From assembly GCA_016285055.1 (NCBI GenBank), contig JAEEPZ010000003.1:28450-92449 (forward strand): a DNA stretch of 64,000 nucleotides, in the 5' to 3' direction. Below the pieces are notes generated by a model, which was given only the letters and a program-made list of their open reading frames with translations, did not search any database and was not told the DNA's origin. The position numbers and the translations under genes were made by a program. This document shows, piece after piece, positions 48,118 to 55,714 of the stretch (position 1 is its first letter; each line of letters begins with the position of its first letter). The DNA is from Prevotella sp. Its GTDB lineage: Bacteria > Bacteroidota > Bacteroidia > Bacteroidales > Bacteroidaceae.

Positions 48118-48229
48118 GTGCTATGGGGCCTTATGGGGCCTATAGTTCCTATAGTTTCTATAGTTTCTATAGTTCCTATAGTTCCTATAGGTCTTATAGG
48201 TCCTATAGGTCCCATAAGTCTCAGAAGAC
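48118..48229. repeat. 9-bp fold-back repeat array between queA and folK
   Basis: Units run gccttatggg, then ttcctatag, then gtcctatag and tcccataag. They are mutually complementary. The units are more diverged than in the other arrays. Confidence 0.8.
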
Positions 48230-48231
48230 TC

Positions 48232-48672
48232 ATGCTTAAAGGTTCTCATCTGGCATATTTAGGGCTGGGGTCTAACCTGGGTGACAGGGAAGGGAACATC
48301 AGCCGTGCAATAGCACTGATAGCAGAGCAGATTGGCACCGTGGCGCGCCAGTCGGCTCTCTTTTATTCTGAGCCCATGGGCTTTGCCTCTGAGCACACTT
48401 TCGTCAACGCCGTCATCCGCATCGAGACCCACCTCACGCCGCACCAGCTGCTGCGCGCCACACAGCGCATAGAGCGACAGATGGGCAAGAGCCGGCAGCA
48501 CGCCACACAGCGAACAGCAGGGCTGCCCGACGTCTACCACGACAGGCCCATCGACATCGACATCCTGCTCTACGACGACATCACCATCCACACACCAACG
48601 CTCACCATTCCCCATCCCCACATACAGGAGCGCCCCTTCGTCACCATCCCTTTGCATGAGGTGCTTCCCTGA
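48232..48672 (+). CDS. folK: 2-amino-4-hydroxy-6-hydroxymethyldihydropteridine diphosphokinase
   Basis: The 146-residue enzyme has GLGSNLGDREGN at 11-22 and the signature HDRPIDIDILLYDD at 103-116, with the Mg-binding Asp pair. It pyrophosphorylates 6-hydroxymethyl-dihydropterin in folate synthesis. The start at 48232 is the first ATG after the repeat array; the frame stays open through the repeats (from a GTG at 48118) but that part is clearly repeat-derived. Confidence 0.93.
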   Translation: MLKGSHLAYLGLGSNLGDREGNISRAIALIAEQIGTVARQSALFYSEPMGFASEHTFVNAVIRIETHLTPHQLLRATQRIERQMGKSRQHATQRTAGLPDVYHDRPIDIDILLYDDITIHTPTLTIPHPHIQERPFVTIPLHEVLP

Positions 48673-48702
48673 AGACCGTCCCGCTGGCTCAACAGCACAA
48701 AA

Positions 48703-48730
48703 ACAAAAGAAAAATGCGTTTTTCTTTTGT
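48703..48730 (+). terminator. Hairpin downstream of folK
   Basis: A 12-bp A/T-rich perfect stem (ACAAAAGAAAAA with TTTTTCTTTTGT) around TGCG lies 31 bases after the folK stop. Its right arm overlaps the -33 element of the next promoter. Confidence 0.6.
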
Positions 48731-48756
48731 CCTTTCAGTACTTATTTGTACCTTTG
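48726..48756 (+). promoter_or_regulatory. Promoter of the thiamin-uptake operon
   Basis: TTTG at 48726-48729 and TACCTTTG at 48749-48756 are spaced 19 bp. Start near 48763, immediately before the riboswitch. Confidence 0.7.
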
Positions 48757-48765
48757 CACCCGATA

Positions 48766-48850
48766 TTCAAGGGGTGCCCACACGTTGTGGGCTGAGATGA
48801 TACCCTCTCACCTGATGCGGACAATACCGACGTAGGGATGGATACTATTC
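48766..48850 (+). promoter_or_regulatory. TPP riboswitch (THI element)
   Basis: The conserved THI-box elements are all visible: GGGGTGCC at 48771-48778, the variable hairpin, GGCTGAGATGATACCC, ACCTGATGCGGACAATACCG and CGTAGGGA. The element directly precedes the TonB receptor gene. Binding of thiamin diphosphate would repress the receptor and the downstream transporter. Confidence 0.95.
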
Positions 48851-48894
48851 AGCTGCACGCTTTCACCCTTTTTGAATAATAGTATTAATGTAAG

Positions 48895-51294
48895 ATGAAA
48901 GAAAAGGGAATGAAAACAACTCTCTTATTGGCGGCAGCAGCAATGTCGCTCAGCGCTACGGCGCAGGATCAAGTAACCGATTCATTAAAGATGGAGAAAC
49001 TGCAGGAAGTGGTGGTCAGCGGCGTGCGCATGCAGAAGAACGCACCCTTCGCCGTGGCCAACATCAAGCGGCAGGAGCTGGCCGAGCACAGCACGACAGG
49101 ACAGGAGCTGCCCTTCCTCTTCGCCCGCACACCTGGTGTCACGGTGAACAGCGAGAACGGCCTCGGTACCGGAACAGTGTATATGCGCATCCGTGGGGCC
49201 AACGACTCGCGCATCAACATCACCCTCGACGGCGTGCCCCTCAACTCGCCCGAGGACCAGTGCGTCTTCTGGGCAAACATGAACTCCTACGGCAGTCTGT
49301 TGGGGTCGGTGCAGCTGCAGCGCGGCGTGGGAGCGTCGACCAACGGCGACGGCGCCTTCGGCGGCACGGTGGCACTGGGCATGAAGGCGCCCGCCACAAG
49401 GTTGGGCGGTGAGCTGTCGGTGAGCTATGGCTCCTACAATACCTGCAATGTGGGTGGAGCCTTCTCGACGGGCATCATCAAGGCTGGCCAGGGCCATCTC
49501 GTAGTAGACGGAGCCTATCACCAAACCACCACCGACGGCTTTATTCATGGCACCGACGGACGCTCAGGCTCTTACTACGGCGGACTGACGTGGCAGAAGG
49601 AAGGTCTGCAGCTGAGTTACAAGAACGTCGGCAACTTCGAGAAGACAGGACAGGCATGGAACGGCGTTACAGCAGGCAGCAACGACTACTCGCTGATGGA
49701 CGGCAATTACGACGACGGCTCGTGGGGCTATCAGACGAAGACTGGCATCAAGACCTACGAGGACCTCTACGACCGTGGACTGGGCAGGTTCAACTCGCTC
49801 TACGAACAGATAAAGACCGATGAAACCGGGCTTTTTGTCACCGATGCCAACGGCAACTACCTCACCGAGCGCTACACCTTGAGCAACGGCAGCTACTGGC
49901 CCAGAACCACCGACAACTTCTGGCAGAACCACAACCTGCTGAACGTCGTGGGCGACATCAATGAGCACTGGAAGGCCAGTGCCACCCTGCACTATACGCA
50001 TGGCTATGGCTACTATGATGAGTTTCGCTTGCAGAACAAACTGAAGAAATTCGGCTTGACGCAGGAGGGCGTGAAGAAAAGCGACTTTGTGCGCAAGAAA
50101 GGCCTGCGCCAGGATGTTGGAGGCATCGTGGCACACGCTGACTACAGCGACGACCGCTGGAACGTCATTGCCGGACTCTCAGCACAGCACTTCTGGGGCC
50201 AGCACTTCGGTTTCCTCACCTACGCCAGCAACGACATACTGGCTCGCCGCATCGGCACTGGCTATAAGTACTATGACAGCGGGGCAAGGAAACTGGATGT
50301 CAGTGCATACGTCAAGGCTGCCTATCGGCTCACAGACCAGTGGCAGGCCTTTGCCGATGTGCAGTACCGCCATGTGGACTACCTCACCGACGGCATCAAC
50401 GACAATTTCTTAGCAGTGGAAGACTATTGGCTCAATCAGCCCCTCAATGTCGATGAAACCTACAATTTTGTCAATCCGAAGGCCGGCATCAGCTGGACGA
50501 CAGGTCCGCATCACGCCTTCGCCTCCGTGGCCATGAGCCATCGCGAGCCGCAGCGCGACAACTTCACCGACAACTACAAGTATCCCTTCCCCAAGGCCGA
50601 GCGTCTCATCGACTACGAGGCCGGCTACAATTACTCTACCCGTCAGCTGCGCTTGGGTGCCAACTTCTATTACATGAAATACGACGACCAGTTTGTGCAG
50701 ACGGGCGAGCTGAGCGCCATCGGCGAGGCTCTGACGACGAACATCAAGGACAGCTACCGTATGGGCGTGGAGCTGAGCGCCGCCTGGGACGTGCTGCCCG
50801 TGCTCTGTCTGGAAGGCAATGCCGCGCTGAGCCAGAACAAACTGAAGGACTTCACCGAGATGGCATCAGTAAACTGGGAAGAGTCGTTCCGTGCCATCCA
50901 TTACGACGACGCCACGCTGGCCTTCTCGCCGTCAGCCATTTTAAACGGTTTCATCGACTTCCACTGGCACGGGTTGAAGGCTACATGGCACACCGGCTAC
51001 GTCAGCCGCCAGTATTTGGACAATACCGAGAACGAAGACCGCTCGCTGCCTGCCTACAGCACCAGCGACCTGCACCTGAGCTATACGCTGCCGCTTCCAA
51101 AGATAGGTATTCGTGAAGCCGTCATCGGCTTCAACATGAACAACGTGTTCGACAAGCACTATGCCGCCAGTGGCTGGGTTTACAGCAGCATCCTTGAGGA
51201 CTATGGGCACCCCAATGAGAACCGCTATTACCAGATAGGCTTCATTCCCATGGCGGGCCGCACCATGATGGGCAGTGTCACGCTGAAGTTCTAA
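48895..51294 (+). CDS. TonB-dependent outer-membrane receptor, TPP-riboswitch-controlled (thiamin uptake)
   Basis: The 799 residues have a signal peptide (LLLAAAAMSLSATAQ). The plug domain lies at about residues 30-160 (EVVVSGVRMQKNAPFAVANIKRQEL, PGVTVNSENGLGTGTVYMRIRG, DGVPLNSPE, LQRGVGASTNGDGAFGG). A beta-barrel follows, ending VTLKF with the terminal Phe. The TPP riboswitch in front and the PnuT gene behind identify thiamin or thiamin derivatives as the substrate; it corresponds to the Omr1-type receptor of Bacteroidota. Met at codon 6 (48910) is the more likely signal-peptide start. Confidence 0.9.
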   Translation: MKEKGMKTTLLLAAAAMSLSATAQDQVTDSLKMEKLQEVVVSGVRMQKNAPFAVANIKRQELAEHSTTGQELPFLFARTPGVTVNSENGLGTGTVYMRIRGANDSRINITLDGVPLNSPEDQCVFWANMNSYGSLLGSVQLQRGVGASTNGDGAFGGTVALGMKAPATRLGGELSVSYGSYNTCNVGGAFSTGIIKAGQGHLVVDGAYHQTTTDGFIHGTDGRSGSYYGGLTWQKEGLQLSYKNVGNFEKTGQAWNGVTAGSNDYSLMDGNYDDGSWGYQTKTGIKTYEDLYDRGLGRFNSLYEQIKTDETGLFVTDANGNYLTERYTLSNGSYWPRTTDNFWQNHNLLNVVGDINEHWKASATLHYTHGYGYYDEFRLQNKLKKFGLTQEGVKKSDFVRKKGLRQDVGGIVAHADYSDDRWNVIAGLSAQHFWGQHFGFLTYASNDILARRIGTGYKYYDSGARKLDVSAYVKAAYRLTDQWQAFADVQYRHVDYLTDGINDNFLAVEDYWLNQPLNVDETYNFVNPKAGISWTTGPHHAFASVAMSHREPQRDNFTDNYKYPFPKAERLIDYEAGYNYSTRQLRLGANFYYMKYDDQFVQTGELSAIGEALTTNIKDSYRMGVELSAAWDVLPVLCLEGNAALSQNKLKDFTEMASVNWEESFRAIHYDDATLAFSPSAILNGFIDFHWHGLKATWHTGYVSRQYLDNTENEDRSLPAYSTSDLHLSYTLPLPKIGIREAVIGFNMNNVFDKHYAASGWVYSSILEDYGHPNENRYYQIGFIPMAGRTMMGSVTLKF

Positions 51295-51333
51295 GCCTTG
51301 TTCATTGCTCTCCCCTAAAGAAGCTTTCATGCG

Positions 51334-51933
51334 ATGGAATCATTCTTAGCCGCTCACTGGCTCGACATCGTTACTACCGTCCTCGGACTGGCCTATATTC
51401 TCTTTGAGTATAAGGCCAGCATCTGGATGTGGGGCGTTGGCTTTCTCATGCAGTCGTTGGGCATCGTGCTCTATTATCAGAAAGGGCTCTATGCCGACTG
51501 CGCCATGGAGTTCTATTATCTGGCCATGACGGTGTACGGCTGGTGGAGGTGGGTGAGAGGCTCGTCCTCGGTCACCTCTTCGTCTGTTTCCATCCGTCAT
51601 TTCCCCAGGCGTTTGGTCTTGCCTTGGCTATGTCTCATTGCTGTGATATGGGCTGTCATCTATTGGCTGCTGGTCACGTTCACCAATTCCAATGTACCGT
51701 TAGCCGACAGCTTTACCACTGCGCTGAGCCTCATCGGCATCTGGGCTTTGGCTCATAAATATCTGGAGCAATGGTTCATCTGGATTGCTGTCGATGTCGT
51801 CACCTGTGTGCTTTATTTCTATAAGGACATTCCTTTCAAGGCCTGTCTCTACGCCCTCTATGTCGTCATCGCCATCCTTGGCTATCGCAAATGGCGCAGG
51901 CTCATGTTGTTTCATTTTTATTTACAAAAGTAA
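51334..51933 (+). CDS. pnuT: PnuC-family thiamin transporter (PnuT)
   Basis: The 199-residue membrane protein has about seven predicted helices. The PnuC-family texture includes DIVTTVLGLAYILFEYKAS, MEFYYLAMTVYGWWRW and IWALAHKYLEQWFIWIAVD. PnuC relatives move vitamins by facilitated diffusion coupled to intracellular phosphorylation. In this operon the substrate is thiamin. Thiamin pyrophosphokinase, often the third gene of the unit in the phylum, does not follow here. The gene lies 39 bases downstream of the receptor. Confidence 0.88.
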   Translation: MESFLAAHWLDIVTTVLGLAYILFEYKASIWMWGVGFLMQSLGIVLYYQKGLYADCAMEFYYLAMTVYGWWRWVRGSSSVTSSSVSIRHFPRRLVLPWLCLIAVIWAVIYWLLVTFTNSNVPLADSFTTALSLIGIWALAHKYLEQWFIWIAVDVVTCVLYFYKDIPFKACLYALYVVIAILGYRKWRRLMLFHFYLQK

Positions 51934-52075
51934 AAAGATAGGACAACGAGAATCGATTGAAATTTACCAAATGTATCTTTGGCGGAAAATTTCGCAAAAT
52001 GAGCCTTGTTCGCTATTTTGCTGATTGACAAATCTTTAAGAGTTTTAGCTCCTCATGGCGAGCCTCCCCGCTAAA

Positions 52076-52134
52076 AAAAGGAGGCTCCGCATAAAAATTC
52101 CCAGCCTGGGAATTTTTATGCGGAGCCTCTTTTT
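52076..52134. repeat. Large perfect inverted repeat
   Basis: A 23-bp perfect arm (52081-52103) starts GAGGCTCCGCAT, with a GCC loop and the mirror arm at 52107-52129. Flanking A and T runs extend the pairing. It would work as a terminator in both directions. Confidence 0.9.
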
Positions 52135-52639
52135 GAGTAAAAATGAGCTCGAAAAATTCGCAAACAGGTCTGTTATGATGCTAAAAGGCTGCACATTTTC
52201 CGCAAAGTGTGCAGATTTCCTTGTTTTTGCAGTCCGAATGAGTCCGTGAAAGTCCGCGGCAAACAAAAAAGAAGTCCGTTTTACGGTGTAGGGATGACCC
52301 TCATTTTTTCTATTTTGAGATTTTTCAGAGACTTGTTTTTTGGAAAAAAATCTTTACAATCACATGATTGCGGGTAATCATATTCGGGATGATGTTTTGT
52401 TTCCCTTGTCGCCTACCTAAAGGCAGGCGGAATTGTTATGTTTTTTTCGTCATTCCAGCCATTTCGACATACCTACGGCATGTCTGTATGGCTGGCTACC
52501 TCTATCTGATGCCTACGGCATCATAGCAAATGGGCGTACTAAATGCGAGAAGGCACTGTGCAATTTGGATGGGTCGGATACAAAACAAGGAGTTAGAAAC
52601 ACAAAAAGTGCTAAAAACGAGATAATATTCAACATCATG

Positions 52640-52671
52640 TTGGGTGGTTTAACAAATTATGTTTATCTTTG
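52640..52671 (+). promoter_or_regulatory. Promoter of the defence operon
   Basis: TTGG at 52640-52643 and TATCTTTG at 52664-52671 are separated by 20 bp, with the start about 20 bases before the XRE gene. Confidence 0.6.
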
Positions 52672-52699
52672 CACATGTAAATAGCTAAAATCAAAATAG

Positions 52700-52930
52700 A
52701 TGACGAAGAAAGATTGTCAAAACAGAATCAGAGTGGTGTTGGCTGACAAGCAAATCACCAACCGTTGGCTTGCCGAGCAGATGGGTGTCACCGACATGAC
52801 CGTCTCCCGCTGGAAAACCAACAAGATACAACCATCGATGGCGCAATTCGTGGAAATCGCCCGCCTGCTACAGGTTGACATCAAAGACCTGCTGGAAGTG
52901 GATTTAGGAACCCAAAGCAAAGAGTTGTAA
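52700..52930 (+). CDS. XRE-family transcriptional regulator (possible controller protein)
   Basis: The 76 residues are essentially one helix-turn-helix (NRWLAEQMGVTDMTVSRWKTNKIQPSMAQFVEIARLLQVDIKDLL). This is the size of the C-proteins that time expression in restriction-modification systems. As first gene of the operon with its own promoter, it probably regulates the whole cluster. The palindromes upstream were considered as operators but none is convincing. Confidence 0.85.
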   Translation: MTKKDCQNRIRVVLADKQITNRWLAEQMGVTDMTVSRWKTNKIQPSMAQFVEIARLLQVDIKDLLEVDLGTQSKEL

Positions 52931-52960
52931 TTATCATAAAGCCTTAAAACAATAACGACA

Positions 52961-54040
52961 ATGGATGGATTCAAAAATATTGAAATAAAGAACTTTAGAG
53001 GTATTGACCATCTGAAGATAGATGACTTTTCCCGTGTTAATATACTTCTGGGACAGAATAGTTCAGGAAAAAGTTCTGTCCTTGAATGCCTTTTGCTGGT
53101 GATGGGGATGTCCAACCCAGACCTGCCTCAGACTATCAATTCTATCAGGTCTCGCAATTATAGCGGTTTTGCAGACTTGAACTATATGTTCCATAATTAT
53201 GACTTAAAGGTAAAACCTGAGATATGTTCCGAATTGTTTGACGATACCAAGCGTCACTTATCTTTAGAGTTGACCTATGTCTTTGACGGGCAGTCACAGC
53301 CGGATTTGCAAAACGGGCAGATACCAACATCAGAAACAAAGACCTTCCTGAATACGTTGAAGATGCTTTTCGATATTGAATTCGGTCAGCAAAAGAATAC
53401 GTACGAGTGCAGTCTGACAGCCAATCAGCAAGGGCTGATATCTAACAAGAAACTGGCAGAAGGATATTTAGAAAAGAACAGCGTGGCTTTTATATCTTCT
53501 GACTTGGCCGCTGGCAATCCCGCCAATGACTTGGTTGAGTTGGCAAAACGTAGGTTAAAAGATACCGTAACAGAGCAATTGAGGCATTTCGATAGCCGCA
53601 TCACCACATTGGAGATTCTGAATAATGTCGCATACGTAGGCTTGGAAGGCATCGATCAGTTGTTGGCGGTTAACATGCAAGGTGATGGTCTTCGCCGTTA
53701 TCTGAATATTGTGGCCGCGTCTGCCAATCCCATGAACAATATCCTTCTGATAGACGAGATTGAAAATGGCTTACACTATTCTGCTTACAAGAAACTGTGG
53801 GAAGCCATCTTTGCACTGGCAACCACAACAAACAAGCAGGTGTTTGTTACCACTCATAGCAAGGAGACGCTCAGCCACTTGAATGAAATGCTGGAAGAAC
53901 ATCCAGAATATCAACAGGAAATGCGTCTCTATACGATAGAGAATACCAAGTTGAAGGGGCTTCAAGCATATAAATACACTTATGGTGGCTTGTCGGATGC
54001 ATGCGAAAATGATGTGGAACTTAGAAGCATTGCGTTATGA
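52961..54040 (+). CDS. AAA15/OLD-type ATPase
   Basis: The 359-residue SMC/ABC-like ATPase has Walker A GQNSSGKSS (31-39), Walker B ILLIDEIENGLH (261-272) and the switch His in FVTTHSKET. The coiled-coil insert is short. OLD and PARIS-AriA proteins have this order. The gene overlaps the TOPRIM gene by four bases (ATGA), implying a complex in which the ATPase controls the nuclease. It lacks its own TOPRIM domain, so the split form is more like PARIS AriA/AriB than OLD. Composition is closer to the host than that of the genes that follow. Confidence 0.8.
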   Translation: MDGFKNIEIKNFRGIDHLKIDDFSRVNILLGQNSSGKSSVLECLLLVMGMSNPDLPQTINSIRSRNYSGFADLNYMFHNYDLKVKPEICSELFDDTKRHLSLELTYVFDGQSQPDLQNGQIPTSETKTFLNTLKMLFDIEFGQQKNTYECSLTANQQGLISNKKLAEGYLEKNSVAFISSDLAAGNPANDLVELAKRRLKDTVTEQLRHFDSRITTLEILNNVAYVGLEGIDQLLAVNMQGDGLRRYLNIVAASANPMNNILLIDEIENGLHYSAYKKLWEAIFALATTTNKQVFVTTHSKETLSHLNEMLEEHPEYQQEMRLYTIENTKLKGLQAYKYTYGGLSDACENDVELRSIAL

Positions 54041-54648
54041 TTGATAGATTTCACATATTTGTTGAGGGCAAAACCGATAAGGTGTTTGTTGAACAGTATT
54101 TTTATCATGTGTTTGGTGTTTCTATTCCAAAAGATTTTGTTGTTCCAACAAATGGTAAAGACAACCGCCAAAATGCGACCAATAAGATGAAAACTATGTC
54201 CGCTAATGGAGGAAAGAATCTTGTGATTTTTGATGCAGACGATGATGTAGAAAAGAGACGGACAGAACTTCTGAGTTGGAAAGAAAAGGAGAATCTGGAT
54301 TTTGAGCTATTCCTGATTCCGAATGATAAAGAAGCAGGTGCGTTGGAAACTCTTTTGGAAAATATTATTAATCCTAATAATGAACCTATATTCAAATGTT
54401 GGGATAAATATGAGAGCGATTTGGGACAACTGATAATCAAAGGAAGAACTACACCATTGACTATCCCAGGGAAAAAGGCGAAAATATATGCTTACTTGAG
54501 TGCCCTTTTGGGAAAATCTGATGATGAACAAAAGTTAGCACAGACAGAAAAACGTGATTATAGGAATCCGTTACATTGGAATCTGGATGCAGAGTATCTG
54601 GAGCCGTTGAGGGAATTTCTGAAATGTAACATTGAAAAGGACGAATGA
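54037..54648 (+). CDS. TOPRIM-fold (DUF3226-like) protein
   Basis: The 203 residues start with FVEGKTDKVFV (Glu10, the TOPRIM catalytic Glu). The Asp cluster VIFDADDD (63-70) and ELFLIPNDKEAGALETLLE follow. This is the pattern of DUF3226/DUF4435 proteins. Together with the overlapping ATPase it would form a two-gene OLD- or PARIS-like nuclease. It overlaps the methyltransferase gene by four bases. It is AT-rich. The substrate and whether it cuts DNA or RNA cannot be told from sequence. Confidence 0.75.
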   Translation: MIDRFHIFVEGKTDKVFVEQYFYHVFGVSIPKDFVVPTNGKDNRQNATNKMKTMSANGGKNLVIFDADDDVEKRRTELLSWKEKENLDFELFLIPNDKEAGALETLLENIINPNNEPIFKCWDKYESDLGQLIIKGRTTPLTIPGKKAKIYAYLSALLGKSDDEQKLAQTEKRDYRNPLHWNLDAEYLEPLREFLKCNIEKDE

Positions 54649-55709
54649 AAGAAGTATCAGAGATTAAGAAATATAAAGCCATCGATTTCTTTTGTGGAGG
54701 CGGAGGAATGACATGCGGGTTGCGTCAAGCAGGTATTGACGTAATAGCTGGCGTCGACATTGACAAAGAAGCAAAAGACACTTATGAATTCAACAATAAA
54801 GGCACTGCGTTTATAGAAAAAGATATAAGGCGTGTGCATAGTGATTATTTTGAGCGTAATTTTGGAATATCACGAAATGATGATTCTTTGATACTTGTCG
54901 GATGTAGTCCTTGTCAATTCTATAGTATTATAAATACGGACAAGAATTCGTCATTAAAGACAAAAGACCTTCTCAGAAATTTTGCCCGGTTTATAGAATA
55001 CTATAGACCAGGTTACGTGTTAGTTGAAAATGTACCAGGCATATTGACAAACAAACAAAGTATTTGGCCGACGTTTAAAAGCAAGCTTGAGGTTCTTGGC
55101 TATGGTAAAATGCTATACAAGGTGATTGACTTGAGTTATTATGGCATCCCCCAATCTAGGAAAAGATTTTCTTTAATCGCAACAAGATTAGATAATGTTG
55201 AAGCTCGTTTGCCACAAGCAGATGAAAAACAAGCATTGCTTTGTGATTTCATAGGCGAATCTCATGGCTTTCAAAAAATAGAAGCTGGTCATAGGGACAA
55301 TTCTGATTTCAACCATACTGTAGCAGGATTAAGCGACAAATGTTTAAGACGTTTAAAGAAAACAAAACATGATGGTGGAAGTCGTTTGGACTGGGCTGAT
55401 GATCCAGATTTACAATTGAAATGCTTTATCGGAAAGGATGATAGCTTCAAAGATAGCTATGGTCGTATGTGGTGGAACAAGCCAGCTCCCACGATTACGA
55501 CAAAATTCTTTAGTATTTCTAATGGACGTTTCGGACATCCTGATGAAGATAGGGCCATCTCTTTAAGGGAAGGTGCAACTTTGCAGACATTCCCTATCGA
55601 TTATGTGTTTAAAACTAATAGTATTTCAACCACAGCACGGCTAATAGGAAATGCTGTGCCATGCGAATATGCGAGAAGGTTAGGTGAAACTATAATTTCT
55701 AATTCCTGA
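54645..55709 (+). CDS. DNA cytosine-5 methyltransferase 1
   Basis: The 354-residue enzyme has motif I IDFFCGGGG (13-21), motif IV GCSPCQ (catalytic Cys90), motif VI VENVPG (127-132), motif VIII QSRKRF (170-175) and motif X GNAVP (335-339). The TRD lies between about 190 and 290 and is short. It differs from the second methyltransferase downstream, suggesting that each modifies a different strand or base of the same site. AT-rich relative to the core genome. Overlaps the TOPRIM gene by four bases; the GHKL gene follows after five bases. Confidence 0.93.
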   Translation: MKEVSEIKKYKAIDFFCGGGGMTCGLRQAGIDVIAGVDIDKEAKDTYEFNNKGTAFIEKDIRRVHSDYFERNFGISRNDDSLILVGCSPCQFYSIINTDKNSSLKTKDLLRNFARFIEYYRPGYVLVENVPGILTNKQSIWPTFKSKLEVLGYGKMLYKVIDLSYYGIPQSRKRFSLIATRLDNVEARLPQADEKQALLCDFIGESHGFQKIEAGHRDNSDFNHTVAGLSDKCLRRLKKTKHDGGSRLDWADDPDLQLKCFIGKDDSFKDSYGRMWWNKPAPTITTKFFSISNGRFGHPDEDRAISLREGATLQTFPIDYVFKTNSISTTARLIGNAVPCEYARRLGETIISNS

Positions 55710-55714
55710 CAATT

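Larger units (their letters stand above)
51934..52699. other. Hairpin-rich intergenic region before the defence operon
   Basis: A promoter-like TATCTTTG stands at 51974-51981, followed by the large palindrome at 52076-52134. A second group of hairpins (52408-52522) shares the word CCTACGGCAT. One is a nested hairpin at 52455-52495 (CCAGCCAT outer stem, GACAT inner stem) and one is GATGCC-TAC-GGCATC at 52508-52522. Then follows the XRE-gene promoter. No convincing gene; a frame at 52433 is not supported. Confidence 0.6.

Noticed and set aside
52433..52684. 83-codon frame in front of the XRE gene
   Set aside because: Lies in the hairpin cluster and runs into the XRE promoter; translation has no family resemblance.
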